DNA from: Epiperipatus broadwayi
Taxonomy: Eukaryota > Onychophora > Udeonychophora > Euonychophora > Peripatidae
DNA: 64,000 nt
Reading direction: 5' to 3'
Assembly (NCBI GenBank): GCA_028023455.1
Contig: JAQFVV010006203.1
Coordinates: 7,656,821 to 7,720,820, forward strand
A program made the translations under genes and the position numbers. Positions 22,071 to 34,332 of the stretch are shown here, in pieces (position 1 is the first letter of the stretch; every line of letters starts with the position of its first letter). Under the pieces are notes generated by a model that did not search any database, had not been told where the DNA came from, and worked only from the letters and a program-made list of their open reading frames with translations.

Positions 22071-24284
22071 TATTTGTATTTGTGAGAATAAAAGATTTTC
22101 TTTAAAATTTTTATTTTATACTTATTAGTTTTAATCCAATTTGCTGATTTTTATCTGCTTTCATTTTTGTTGCCACAAGTTTAGCAGCAAATAGAAGTCT
22201 ATATTTAAAAATTTCATTATTGGTCATGGTATAATTAATCTAAAATATTTTGAAGACCAAACTGGTTTGGTAAGCTAAAAATTGCCATTTTAATTTATTT
22301 AAATTATATTTTGAAGGTGTTGAATTTTGAAAATGTTGATTGCATGTGTTTTCAATAAATAATTCAGTTTTAAATTACAATAAGTGTCATTAGTCACTAC
22401 TAGCAACAATGTTACATATAAAATTTAAAATTTTTATTTTTTTGGCCAAGGAATAAATATATCCGCAAAATTTCATTTAGATAGAAAATTGAGAAATAGG
22501 TAAAAATCAAATTACAAGTTTTGTCTAGATAGACCAAAAAACAGAGTAAATTAAATAAAATTATACAAAAATAGAGTTCTTCTTTGTTCATTAAATAAAC
22601 AGTTGGAATGATTTAATGCAGATAACTGATGAGCGTTAATTAATCACATCCCAAAAACCCTAATTAGTGAATGTTAGCATTATTATTCTTTAATTATGGG
22701 TTACTAATTATATTTAAGAAGGTTTTTTTATTGTAATGATAATAAACGATTTAAAATTTTGAATTTTTTTTATAATTTAACATTTAATAAAATAAAGCTA
22801 ATATCTAATATTAAGTATAAAGATGAAGGTCTAAATGCTGTCACACAACTACTAGAAACATACCTATCAACAAAGAGAATGAAAATTAGACCAGACAAAA
22901 TGTATATAGTATTGATTCTTATGGCAAAATGATTTGGTGTCAAATACATGTAATACTAAAACCCTAAATTCTTTCTGTTGTCATAAAATAATCATAACAT
23001 ACATATAATAAGCAATTTATTTTGAATTTACAGAAGGATATTGATATTATGGTTCAAATATTCTCTAATGATTGAATATGCTTTTAGAAACAGTAATTCA
23101 CTCTATTTACCAATTTTCAGAGTTATTTATAATAATGTGAAAGGCTGAAACCTTTGTCAGATGTGCCTTAAAAATGCTTATATGACAGCCAATCAAATGT
23201 AACAATGACTGAACAGGGAACTCTCAAGGCAAAGATTTTACAAGAAAAAGATGGTTCCACCTTCTTCTCTACCTAAATTTCTATATAAATAAGCCAGTTT
23301 CAAGCATTTTGACCTAAGAGTGTGAAGTTTTCAACACCTTCACATTTAACTCACTAAATATTATATATAAATAAACAATGTGAATTCTTTCGATTTACTA
23401 CGAAGTAATTTTTTTTAAATCCAATGAATTGATAGAAACAAATGTAAGTATATTTATCTATAAATATATATTTATATTTATTTGTAAATAAATTTATATT
23501 TATTTGTAAATATATTTATTTATTTAAATATAGTTATTTATTGTAAAATTGAGCAATCAATGAAGATTAGTTTATTTTCAGATTAATTTCTAGCTAATAG
23601 CCTTAGTCAATGAGAAATTTAAAACTTTGCACATTGTTAGATTTCATTCTTTTATATTATTAAGAAACTTGCTTGAATTTCTAAAATACTCTGGCATTTA
23701 AAATACAATTTAACTTGTTTGTATACATATACAGATCTGACATTAAGCTATTAATTATATCTTCTAATGATCTCACTTTTATATTATTTTCTTTAACAAG
23801 TAATGAAGCTCTCTTGCATGAGTTTTATTTCATCAATATCATTTTTTATGAAAGAACACTGGATGGACATAAAGCAAATACTGAGCATATTTTTAACTAA
23901 TTCTAGACTAAACATTTTTATAGATAGATTACTGGGATAATGCTGAATTTGCTAATTAAAACAATTTTAAATGAGATCATTAATCTATAAAAGTTGTATT
24001 GAAGATGTTTTTATTATATGATTTTTATAAATATATATTTAAAAAAAAATTATGATCAACAATTTTTTAATACTGTTACACTATAATGTAATTTTTCATT
24101 TCATGGATAGTTATTAAACTCCCTGTCCCAATTTTGTTTATTATATTTATTTAATTCTAAGGATATGAACAAAAGAAGAAAATCCTCTCATTTAACAACC
24201 TTTTACTAATTACAAACTTGCTGATTGTAAGATATATAATGCTTTTCTTATTTAAATTTATATTAAATTGTACTACTCTAACAA
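22071..24284. other. Unassigned AT-rich sequence
   Basis: Includes an imperfect TTTATATTTATTTGTAAATA tandem array at about 23458-23530. The ORF at 23715-23900 shows no motif. Confidence 0.45.
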
Positions 24285-24725
24285 CTAAGGTTTTACATCA
24301 CATGATCACGATTTTCTATGTTTACACAAGCTGTTAATACTGTAGCAAACTCTCCATACAGTAGTGCCACCCAATATGAGCCTTAGTAATCAGTGGGCCC
24401 CTGCCTTCATCAGTGAGGAACTTTGGATTGAAAACGTTATTTGGGCTCATAGCTTTATAGTTAACCAAATAGTTAAAAGGTGGCTGCTGGAGGATTGCAT
24501 TAAATCTTAAGGCCTAGGTGCACTACTCTCAGATCCAATGCTCTTCAGTGATGAAATCCTCAAGCTAGAAACTAGTTTAAAGATATTGCATGAGCACTAA
24601 TTTGAGGATGTTGGATGAGCAGACACTAGATAGGGGTTTTATCCAAAAACCTTCTTGCATCCATTGATTATTAAGGCTTGCACTAGGTGATATTACTATA
24701 TGGAGAGTTTGCTATTGTACTAACT
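24285..24725. repeat. Fold-back MITE family A, longer copy (24 kb)
   Basis: Starts with the outer sequence CATCACATGATCACGATTTT and the terminus CAAACTCTCCATACAGTAGTG (24345-24365), runs through interior landmarks CATCAGTGAGGAAC, GATCCAATGCTCTTCAGTGA and TGCATCCATTGATTATTAAG, and closes with the complementary terminus ACTATATGGAGAGTTTG (24696-24712). This copy shows the full order: terminus, inverted interior, terminus. Confidence 0.8.
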
Positions 24726-26944
24726 AAGCTTTTGCTGAATGTAGGGCATCATTAAGAAAAAATTATCCCTCTCCTAAATTTATATTAAATTGTATTAGAG
24801 GATTTCAAATAACATGCTGTTGTTGGTTGGAAAAAGGGTTGGGTTCAAGATTAATTAGAATTAAAATGAAATATTTATTTAAAGTAAACATGAAGCATTT
24901 GGAGAATTTTTTATTATTATTAAAAACAAAAAAAGGAAGTGACATTGTTAAATTAAAACAATTACAAACATTAAAAAATGATAATTTTATTGCTAAAACA
25001 TTAATTATTTGGACATGCATGCTTAGGTGAAACCGTTTTAAAACAACTTCAAGGCAAATCTATCTTTATGCTAATATGTTTGCTTTAAATATTTGATGGA
25101 TAAAAGATAACATTGAAAATATTTTTTTCTAGCAAAATTTAACAGTTTTTTAAGAATTAGCTTGCTTATTTTTGAAGATGTTCGGCATAGTATAGTATGA
25201 AACATTTTACTTTGACATTAATAATATAACTATCAAATAATACTACCATCTATGTTAAGAAAAATCTTTATGAAAATAATTAATTTAATTGGTTTTTTTT
25301 TAAAAAATGTAATCATATGTTTGAAAAATTATGTGATTGTAGTTTATATCGATATTATAATTAAAAAAAAATTAAGTTAAAAATCTTTTTCTGTCAATGA
25401 GAGAAGTATTTAACCAAGTAAAAATAATATTATTTATAGAACAAATAAGCACTACATAAAATTTTTTATTAATTTTTTGCATATTTTCCAGTCAATATCG
25501 TGTTTAAATTAAAAATTCTATTTCTGCCAACACTCTCTGGTTCAGTTCAGCGATCTCCCATCCCCCTTCTCCCTGTTTAATGTCAAATTAAAAATGAAGA
25601 AGACTTCTCGAATTGCAGTATTTAATCCAAATCAAAAGTGATTTAACTGAGAATTAAAAATAATTTTATTTCATGTTAATCCTGATTTACATTTTTTTTA
25701 TTTTTAATTGCAGTCCCCCTCTCTCTTAATTTTTTTTTTTATTGTAATTAAAAAAAAGAGAAACTTAATTTGTTATTTTGAATATTTCCAAGATCTAGTT
25801 TATTATAGATCACTTTTCAACAACAAAAAAAGCAAATTTTAGTTCACATATTTATAAAAAATTTAAAGACGTGTTGTTTTGAATATTTCCAAGACGTTGC
25901 AATCTTTTAAATTAGTTTATATTTTGAATTAAAAGAATAGAATTATATATCCAGCATCTTTATTGTCTGAATAAACTCTAAATTCAAACTTATTAGAATT
26001 ATCCTTGTGGGTAGGGTGATAAGCAATGGTTGCAGTCTTTATTTAATATCAGCAAGTACACGAGAGGTTTTTTTTTATATAATATGACTCAACATCACTA
26101 AGGCATTTGATTGGCTAAGTTACAATAATATTTCTGAAACATTATCTAAGGCTGGGTATCTGGAGAAATTACAAAAGATTGTTGATGAGTTGGCCTGGGT
26201 TTTATAACTACCTTTATCATCATAGTAGTTTGTCAGAGAAGATGACCCAAATGAGTCAATATGGTCAATATTAACCATCTTTTATAATCTGTTAATGGAT
26301 CCTTTGATCTGAGATTTGGACAGTTTTTCAGGTTATCCTCTCCCTGATGGTTTTGCATTATCAGTTTTTGTTTTTAGGGGCAATGAATTATTCATAGTAT
26401 GGGCATAACACATTTCTTATCTATTATGATAGGCTATATGTCTACCTATTTTCTTGAATTGAATGTTGTCAAATGTCAGTATTTTGGCTGGGTTTACAAT
26501 GGAAAAAACAGGCTAGCATGATATTGCCTGTGAAATATAAGAATATTCTTATTATATCAATCTCCTAAGTCACTATTGGCTATGTGGGTGTCAGTCTCAA
26601 GTGGTTCAGTAGGTTCTATGCTGATATTGTATCAAAATAGTTTGCAGAAATTTAATAACCTTAAAACATACCGATGTCCATGTTTCCATTTCACAAAAAG
26701 CATTGTAAAATAATTTTCAGATGTGAAGATTACCTGCAAATAATAAGTGATCTTGATTTAAAATATTTTCTGTTTCTTTGTAAAGAAAAACAAAAGCAAT
26801 CTTTTTCACTCTCTTTTTCGACACTCATTCTCCATTGTTTTTATTCTGTCTTAAAAGTCTAGATCTGGATTAAGAAAATTAACAAATGATTACATCATCA
26901 AGATCAGAGTGGTCTCATAGAGCTATTGTATAAATGGATAAGCT
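24726..26944. other. Unassigned AT-rich sequence
   Basis: A pyrimidine-rich patch at 25540-25580 and a 16-nt-scale A/T hairpin near 25723-25765 are the only visible structure. Confidence 0.45.
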
Positions 26945-27085
26945 GCCCTGCATAGTTTGATGCAAAATGGCAAACTCTGCTGGTCAAGATCCGCAGATTG
27001 CAGTTCAACTCCTGTCAATTCATGCTCAAATATTCTCATAAACTCATGAATAGTAAACCACTTATTTTAATTAATAAATAATTGA
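26945..27085 (+). repeat. tRNA-derived SINE, family 1, copy d
   Basis: Degraded head CTGCATAGTTTGATGCAAAATG, B-box remnant AGTTCAACTCC (27002-27012) and tail CATAAACTCATGAATAGTAAAC (27038-27059). Confidence 0.65.
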
Positions 27086-27299
27086 ATTGTTTATACTATT
27101 TGATGTTAAATAAATAGCATTTATATTCGATATAGTTCCATAGTTTGAATGGAGAGGATCTTAAGAAACTGAATTTTTAATAATTTACTTCATTTTTACT
27201 ACTTGCGATTGTTAAGATCTTCCAGCTCAGCAGTGGATAGCTGAGAGGAATCATTTTTGGTCTATATTTAAGCATTACCTGGCCTTAATGCAGCTATTT

Positions 27300-27568
27300 T
27301 ATAGTCACCATTTTTTATGCTTGCTCATAGTTAAGTAGAGATAAAAGGTGGCTGCGAGAGTGTTGCATTAGATCCTAAGATCTAGGTATAGTGCTCTCAG
27401 ATCCAAGGCTCCTCACTGATCGAACCCAAAAGCTAGAAACTAGTCTGGGGATATTGGATGAATTGGCACTAATAGGGGTTTTATGCATAAGCCTTCTGGC
27501 ATCCATTGATTATTCTGGCTTGCACTGAGTGGCATTACTGTATGGAGAGTTTTGCCTGTTTAGTATAA
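27300..27568 (+). repeat. Fold-back MITE family A, right-hand portion (27 kb)
   Basis: Runs from TGCTTGCTCATAGTTAAG through AAAAGGTGGCTGCGAGAG, CTAGAAACTAGTCTGGGGAT and GCATCCATTGATTATTCTGG to the terminus ACTGTATGGAGAGTTTTGCC (27537-27556). The left terminus is absent or very diverged. Confidence 0.8.
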
Positions 27569-29672
27569 TATCTAGTCTTGATGAGCTTTTCATGTCATTT
27601 ATTATCTTTCTACACTAGCTGCAATATGAGAATTATGTGCTTGTGCAACAACATTTCATCTTTACTTAAATACATGCATAATATTTTAATCTCGATTTTT
27701 TTTTCTCTTTCTGTGCTGTTTGTTTTACTTTCTATCTTTTTTTTAAAAAATTTTTTATGGACTTTAGTATGTGCTAATTATTCAAATCAGCCAACCTTTT
27801 ATTCTCTTTCATAGAAAACAATCTTTTATATAGGCCAATTTCAATTTACAATTTTGCTGATAATAACTGATAAAATTTGAACTTACTCTTAAGTACCATT
27901 TTGTTCAGCCAAATAATCTTTATTAGATGCTTAGCTCTTAAAAGTAAAAGAATAAAATATTCAGTAGGTTAGATCTAATTTAATAAAACTTAATTTTTCC
28001 AAATTCAAACTTATCTTCTTTTTGAAAAACATAGTTTGATTGCATTAATAATCTTTTATGTCAAAGTATAATACACAATCAATTTCTATTTCCAAGTTAA
28101 CATCAGGATTTAAATCTCAGGTTATAAGACACAGCAAAATAATATCTTGAATGAACACTAAAGTCAGGATTTGAATAATAGATCATGAAATTAACAGATC
28201 AGATAGATAGAAGAAGTAGGCAGTAAAATGTTGTGATAATACACAAAAGATAAAAATAGTCTCCCATAGAGAATACTGATCAGTAAAGCAGTATTCATCA
28301 GACTAGTCTAATGTTAGTTGGTGAGGGTTTGAGTTTTCCATTTTTGTTTTATTATTTTATTAAAAATAATTAGATACTCATTCATCAACGAAAATTATAT
28401 CATTAAATGGTTTGAGTATACTATCCGGTGAACAAAAATAAAAATGTTAACAGGCTATGCTTGATCATCATCGGAGAATTGTTTGCCATTCAGAATTGAA
28501 TGTAAAAAAATTGCTGTATGTGTAAAACTTTGAAGTGATTGTTTAGCTCAGTACAAAATAAATAAGCAGGTTTTTTTTATTATTATTATTAATTAAATAG
28601 CACTACAATTAATTTCTCATTTGCCTAAAACTGTTAATTCTAAAAATTTCTCCAAATAAGCGGTTTAAAATCAGAATGTCAAAATAAATCATTCTACTTT
28701 TTAGCGGCCAAATGGCCAAAGCAAATTTATATTTCACAATTATACTATAGTCATTTAGGCTTAGCATTTTTATTATTAGATGAATTCATTTTCCAAGATG
28801 ACAAAAATAAACTAGTCAACTTATTATGAAATTAGCTTAATCTCATTTGAGATGCCAAATTTTTTTGTTTGTTTTTATCCATATCTAGTTGAAATCTGAA
28901 CTATCATCAATTAACGGCATATTTAATTTAAATGAACATTCTTTTAAGATTATAACATTTTTATTTAATATAGTGATTTCTTACGTAGTAATCGTATAAT
29001 TAGCAGTAAGTTAGACGAAAATGTCTTAGCGACTTAACAAGAAAATTAAAAAACAAAATGCAGAATTTAGATTTTTGAAGTACTAAACAAATAGCGAATT
29101 AAAAAGATAATGATTGAATAAGTTAATAATCGTAATATTTATATATTTTATTATTTTTCCGAAATTAAAATCTAGTACTCGCAACCTATTTAAATTAGCA
29201 TTAAGGGAGGAGCTTGGATCATTTTAAAGACATATATTATACTCGGTCAAGGAGATTGCAATATTTTGACAGACTGAACGACCTTGAGCTTCCTGAAATG
29301 ATGCAGGGGCTTCTAACCTCGCTTTCAAACTACCTTCAAAATTGATAATAATTGAAATCATATTGTACTTATTGTAAATGTTAATAAACGAAAGTGATCT
29401 ATTTTGTTCTTCTTTTCATTTGTTTTAAAATTAAGATATATATTGTGGATCACAAAAATTAATTTTAAATTTAATTCAGTGTAAATACCATTTTTTTGGA
29501 GAGTGACCAAAAATCCCCCTCCATAGATGTAAAAAATTATGGGATAACAAAAAGTCACCGTATTTCTTTCAAGATTAATCTTAAAAAATGCTGACAGTAG
29601 AATAAATTTAAATAACAAAAAACTTAGCTCAAATTTTTTTTTGTAATGATTGAATATTATTACTCGCTAGCA
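27569..29672. other. Unassigned AT-rich sequence
   Basis: No gene or repeat recognised. The ORFs at 27578-27814 and 29358-29618 (minus) are low complexity. Confidence 0.45.
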
Positions 29673-29761
29673 CAATATTGACACAATCTTTTTTTTTCCA
29701 TATGTCATAGCATCGCAATATTGACACAATCTTTTTTTTTTTTCCATATGTCATAGCATCG
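29673..29761. repeat. Tandem duplication at a SINE 3' end
   Basis: The unit CAATATTGACACAATC + T-run + CCATATGTCATAGCATCG occurs twice (29673-29715 and 29716-29761), differing in T-run length. It spans the poly-A end of the adjoining minus-strand SINE and its flank. Confidence 0.85.
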
Positions 29762-29846
29762 GCCGGGACCCACAACCGTCTGCAACCAACTACTTGCTTG
29801 CATGGCGGCTGCGATACCTCTCGGCTAACAACGCAAGACTATTCAA
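29742..29846 (-). repeat. tRNA-derived SINE, family 3, copy b
   Basis: Same layout as the copy at 8.1 kb: poly-T, CATATGTCATAGCATCGGCC, CTTGCTTGCATGGCGGC, and the A-box complement ACCTCTCGGCTA (29816-29827). The B box is interrupted by a loss of about seven bases (GGGACCCACAACC instead of GGGAGGCGAACCCGCAAC). Confidence 0.8.
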
Positions 29847-30479
29847 TACATTGTATTGTTAAGATGTAAAGTAATTGGTTATTTCAGTTTTGCGACGCGG
29901 TTTTACCTTTCAATTATTATTTAAAGTATTGGATATTTTAATTTAACATCAGATATTTATTTAATTAGATGAGATTGATTCTCTAGAAAAATAATCTGTG
30001 GCTCATCTTGCATAGGTGTAATTATGAATTTAATAGTAATCGAATGATTTGTCGTTCGCAAAGTCATATGATCTTTAAACACGAAAGTGATCCAATTAAG
30101 CTGTGATCCATAGATCAGCTCTCAAATTCGCTCTTCTATCACTGCGCTAAATCACGCAAATAATGGATGAAACACATCAATAAAATGTTTCATAAGTTAT
30201 CTATATTTTATTTAAAATAGTTCATAGCATTTTTTAAATTAAGTCAACTAAATGACATGTTAGTTATCCAAGCAGGCGTGTTCAATATCAAAATGAATAA
30301 GTATAAACGTATAGAGCGAGTTTTGTGAGGGGAAAAAACATTTTTTGCTTTCTTGGAGATTAAGAGATATTTTCCTCTTTAAGCTTCCATAAGTGAGCGC
30401 AGGTATTTTCAATTGTGACTTTCGTTATTCTATGATGAATTTAGGACGCGAAAATAAATTGTATTAAGAGCATGGTAAG
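29847..30479. other. Unassigned sequence upstream of the LINE
   Basis: Slightly less AT-rich with some CpG; no recognisable content. Confidence 0.35.
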
Positions 30480-30964
30480 CAATGATAGGCTGCAGAATAG
30501 AAAGGAGTTTACTATTAACTGAAAGGAGACCCTTTGATTCCTCTTGGAGGCCTTAAAGGAACCGAACAGGGCAAATTCCTAATGTCCAATCCATACGTTC
30601 TTGTCGTTGCAGCTGTTATTACTATGTGATTATTTATACAGTATACGAATATGGATGGATGGCTCACCAACACGCATTACCCAGCATGGTGAGTTTATTG
30701 GCTTTTTATCTCTGAGTTTAAGATCAAGAAATACCATGGTTTTTCTTCTCAAGTGCCTGATGAGGCAGAATGAATGCATGTGTAAATGATAAGTATTTTT
30801 CCAATATATATATTCGTGGCAGACAAAAATAAATCATGGTCCTTATTTCCAGGAGGCTGTAAAGTCACCAACCAATGCAACGGTTGGTGGCTGAAGACAG
30901 AGGGTACTAAGAATCCCCTGATTGTGGACCCAGGCTGCAATTTGATGATGACTTTATTTAGGTA

Positions 30965-32185
30965 CTTACAATTGCAGATCATTTTCAAGTGAAGGAAGAT
31001 TGCAAGAATTAGAAGAAAAATTATCTTATATTAAATGGGACATTATTGGACTTTGAAAGTTAGAAGAAAAGGTAAAGAGACAATTGGATTTAAAAAGTGG
31101 AAATATACTCTACTATAAAGGCACAAATATTGGAAATACAAGTTGAGTAGGATTCATTATAAATAAAAAGTGGAAGAACAACATTGTGGAGATTGATGAT
31201 GTTTCAGACAGAGTGGCAAGATTAGTTATACAACTTAATAGCAGATACCAAATGCAGATAATTCAGGTTTATGTCCCAACAAGTTCTCATAGTGATGAAG
31301 TAGTAGAAAATTTTTATATGGATATACAAAAGGCTTCTGATCAGAGTAAACAACATTTAAAAATTTATTATGGGAGACTTTAATGCTAGAATTGATAAAC
31401 AAATGAAAGATGAAAGTGTTGTAGATAATTTTGGTTATGGCAATAGAAATGAGAGAGGACATAGACTTGTGGAGTTTGCAGAAAAAGAAAAACTTTATAT
31501 TATGAATTCTTTTTTTGAGAAAAATGTTAAAAGGAAATGGACATAAAAGCATCCAAATGAAGGTACAACAGCATAATTGGATTATGTTTTGACTGACAGA
31601 AAATACATATTTCAAGATTGTAATGTTCTTAATAAATTTAACACAGGAAGTGATTATCGATTAGTAAGATGTAAGATACGTGTTAATGCAAAACTAGAGA
31701 GACAAAAATTATTAAGAAAAACAATATTTACAGTTGATATTCCTAATCTTCAGAAACATTCTAATGAATTTAAATTAGAACTTACAAATCAATTTCAAGT
31801 ATTAGTCAATTTTGAGCATGATTCAGATTTGAATGAAATTAATATGAAAATAACTGATACACTTTTAAAAACTGCAATAAAGATAGCTGGTAGGAAAAAG
31901 CAGCAATTGACCAATAAAATTTCTATTGAGACTAGAGAATTTATGAAGAAAAGGAATATGAAGATATACAAAAGTGATGCATTAAAAAGGATTGAATATC
32001 TCGGATTTTGTAAAATGGTGCGGAAAAGAGTTGAAAATGATATAAGAAAGTATAACTGTGACCTAGCAAGGAAAGCTGTAGAAGAGAATAAAAGTCTCAA
32101 GAGTATAAAACAACATTTTGGTATTGGTAGGAAATTTATATCTATAATAAGAAAAAAAGATGGAAATATTACTAAAAAGAGATGA
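30965..32185 (+). pseudogene. RTE apurinic-like endonuclease and linker, disrupted
   Basis: Recognisable in order: FRSFSSEGRLQEL, a WDIIGL strand, VGFIINKKW, the YVPTSSHSD strand, then GDFNA (31373-31387), carrying the family's catalytic Asp and Asn. ERGHRLVEFA and LDYVLTDRKY follow, then SDYRLV in place of the usual S-D-H-R-L-V, so the catalytic His is replaced by Tyr (about 31651-31668). Disruptions include TGA in TTGAGTAGG near 31144, a frameshift just before GDFNA, and TAA near 31541 and 31574. The open stretch 31577-32185 (202 codons) covers the end of the endonuclease and the lysine-rich linker. The enzyme would nick target DNA to prime reverse transcription. Confidence 0.88.
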
Positions 32186-32469
32186 CATCATGAAATGGGT
32201 AGAAGATTTCTATCAAGAATTATATAGTAATAAAGAACAAGTACCTCCTATATCTATTATATCTTTCGAATTGCTCAGAATTTTACATGAAGAAGTTATT
32301 TATGAAGAAAGGAAAGGCTCGAATTGGTGATGGAATTATACTTGATATATTAAAAGAAGCAGGTTAAGAAATAGAATTTTTTTTTAGCAAAGTTATATAC
32401 CAAATGTGTAAATGATAAAGATGGACCAGTTGATTGGAATAATGCAGTATTAATATTAATATTTTAAAA

Positions 32470-33478
32470 AGGTAATAAAGAAGATAGTAGAAATTAGACC
32501 TATCAGCCTTTTATCAGTTTTATACAAAATTTTGACCAAGATAATTACAATTCATCTACAGAAAACATTGGATTTTCACCAACCAAGAGAACAAGCTGGA
32601 TTTAAAAGTAGTTTTAATACAGTAGATCATAGCCAGGTATTGAGAGAAGTTATAGAAAGGACAAATGAATATAAGTTGCCATTATGTTTTGGATTTGTAG
32701 ATTATGAAAAGGCATTTGATTCTATAAACATTTTTTCAGTGATTAAAGCATTTGATCATCACGGTATAGATCCAGGATATTGTCATATTTTAAAGAATAA
32801 TTATAAACATGCAACAGCGACAATTAAGTTACATAATGATACTAGGAAAGTCAACATTGAGAAGGGTGTAAGACAGGGTGACTCCATATCTCCAAAACCT
32901 TTTACAGCAGTGTTTCATGAAGTAATTTGTGGGTTAAAATGGGAAGCTAAAGGAGTGAAAGTAAATGGAGATTATTTAAGCCATTTAGATTTTGCAGATG
33001 ATGTAGTTGTTTTTGCAAATAGTGCTTTAGAGCTGCAGGAAATGTTGTGTGAGTTATCAGATGAAAGTAGAACTAAAGATAAATGTTGTGTGAGTTATCA
33101 GATGAAAGTAGAACTAAAGATAAATGTTAAAAAGACTAAAGTAATGTTTAATGGATTTTCTCAAAAAATGAAAATAAAGATTGATTATGATGAGTTAGAA
33201 GAAGTTAGCAGCTACAAATATATTGGTCAGATTATTAATACAGATGGAAATGTAATGGATGAAATGAATCATGGAATTAAACTTGGTTGGAATACTTTTG
33301 GTAGAAATAACTTGATACTAAAAGGAAATATGCTTATGTGGTTGAAAATTAAGGTTTTTAATAAATATGTTTTACCAGCTGTTAATTATGGATCTGAGAC
33401 TTTGAGACTTAATAGAAGAGCAATACAGAGACTTCAGAAAGAAGTATGGAGAGATGCATGTTGGGAGTAACAAGAAGA
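32470..33478 (+). pseudogene. RTE reverse transcriptase domain, open for 312 codons
   Basis: The open stretch 32532-33470 contains the RT blocks in order: (preceded by RPISLLSVLYKI from 32494), QAGFKSSFNT, FVDYEKAFDSI (residues 55-65, first catalytic Asp), GVRQGDSISP (112-121), FADD (154-157, codons 32991-33002), then VKKTKVMFNGF and YKYIGQIINTDG. FADD is the accepted RTE variant of YxDD. Catalytic residues are intact. The frame continues only because an 8-bp loss is offset by a 41-bp tandem duplication (33043-33124). Upstream and downstream frameshifts separate it from the endonuclease and C-terminus. Confidence 0.92.
33043..33124 (+). repeat. 41-bp tandem duplication inside RT
   Basis: The unit starting TGTTGTGTGAGTTATCAGAT occurs perfectly twice (33043-33083, 33084-33124). 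AAATGTT precedes the first unit (33040-33046) and follows the second (33122-33128), suggesting slippage at microhomology. Confidence 0.97.
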
Positions 33479-33760
33479 GATTGAAAATGCAATATATGGG
33501 TAAGAAAACAAACAGGTGTTACTGATCTCATTGAAAAAATTAAAAGACTGAAGTGGAGTTGGGCTGGACATATTGCTAGAATAGATGATAATAGATTGAC
33601 AATTGAAATCTTAAACTGGATTTTAAGAGATTGTAAAAGACCCAGAAAGAGATCACATGTGAGATGAATGGATGAAATAAAAAAGTGCAGGGGTGATGCT
33701 GAAAACAGAAGCTAAAAATCAGAGAAGATGGATTGAACATGTTGAGAGACCTTCATCCTG
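33479..33760 (+). pseudogene. RTE C-terminal domain, disrupted
   Basis: Shifted frames encode LKWSWAGHIARIDDNR, then DCKRPRKRSHVR and MDEIKKC, the conserved W-x-G-H-x-x-R and R-P-x-x-R segments of the RTE C-terminus. AGATGAATG near 33661 replaces a conserved Trp codon with a stop. Confidence 0.8.
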
Positions 33761-33796
33761 CAGTGGATTCATAATGGTTGATGATGATGATGAAAC

Positions 33797-34199
33797 AATG
33801 ATAAACTAGTGTTTACCAAGTATTTTTCTTATTGTAATATTTTATTTATTAGTTCCCTAACTTACCTGTTGGTTAACTTAACTGTATGGTGGATATAAAC
33901 ATAATTAAATCACTTTATTTTTAGCTTACATGATATGTGATAGAGGATAACTCTCTATACTTTTGCAATTTATAATAAGCTTGGATAATCAGTGATTATC
34001 AGATGGTAAGGTACTTAAATTTCCTGAATGATTGCTGGCTTTTATCTTTATTCATGAGGCTTGGAAACAATGTACTATCTTTAATTCCATTTTAGAAGCT
34101 CAAAGCCAGAAATGCAAAATATTAAGCTGTGAATCCAAACCAAACTGCTTGAAAAATTTTATAGTTCTGATCTTCAGTTATTAATTATATATTGTATTG
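33797..34199. other. Unassigned AT-rich sequence
   Basis: Nothing recognised. Confidence 0.4.
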
Positions 34200-34332
34200 T
34201 CCCTACATCATTTAGTGCAGTAGTGGGATAGAAGAGTCTGGGTTCAAAATCTGTGAATCACTGCTCAGCTATATCATTTCCAGATCTCAAACATCTTAGG
34301 AACTCCTGAACAATAAATCATTTATAAATATT
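34200..34332 (+). repeat. tRNA-derived SINE, family 1, copy e
   Basis: Head TACATCATTTAGTGCAGTAG (34204-34223), a well-kept B-box region GGGTTCAAAATCTG (34242-34255), tail GAACTCCTGAACAATAAATC (34300-34319). Confidence 0.75.

Larger units (their letters stand above)
30480..33796 (+). mobile_element. RTE-type LINE, near full length
   Basis: The order is a 5' leader (about 30480-30960; shared with 40.5-40.95 kb), apurinic-like endonuclease, linker, reverse transcriptase and C-terminal domain. The end is ATAATGGTTGATGATGATGATGA (33774-33796); short GAT-type 3' repeats and no poly-A are typical of RTE-clade LINEs. The 3.3-kb length fits RTE. Stops and frameshifts in the endonuclease and C-terminus disable it. 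It is the best local reference for the other copies. Confidence 0.92.

Noticed and set aside
23458-23530. Centromere-like satellite
   Set aside because: Only a short AT-rich tandem stretch, too short and imperfect.
31235-32100. Minus-strand ORFs of 101 and 126 codons within the LINE
   Set aside because: Antisense shadows of the plus-strand RTE coding region.
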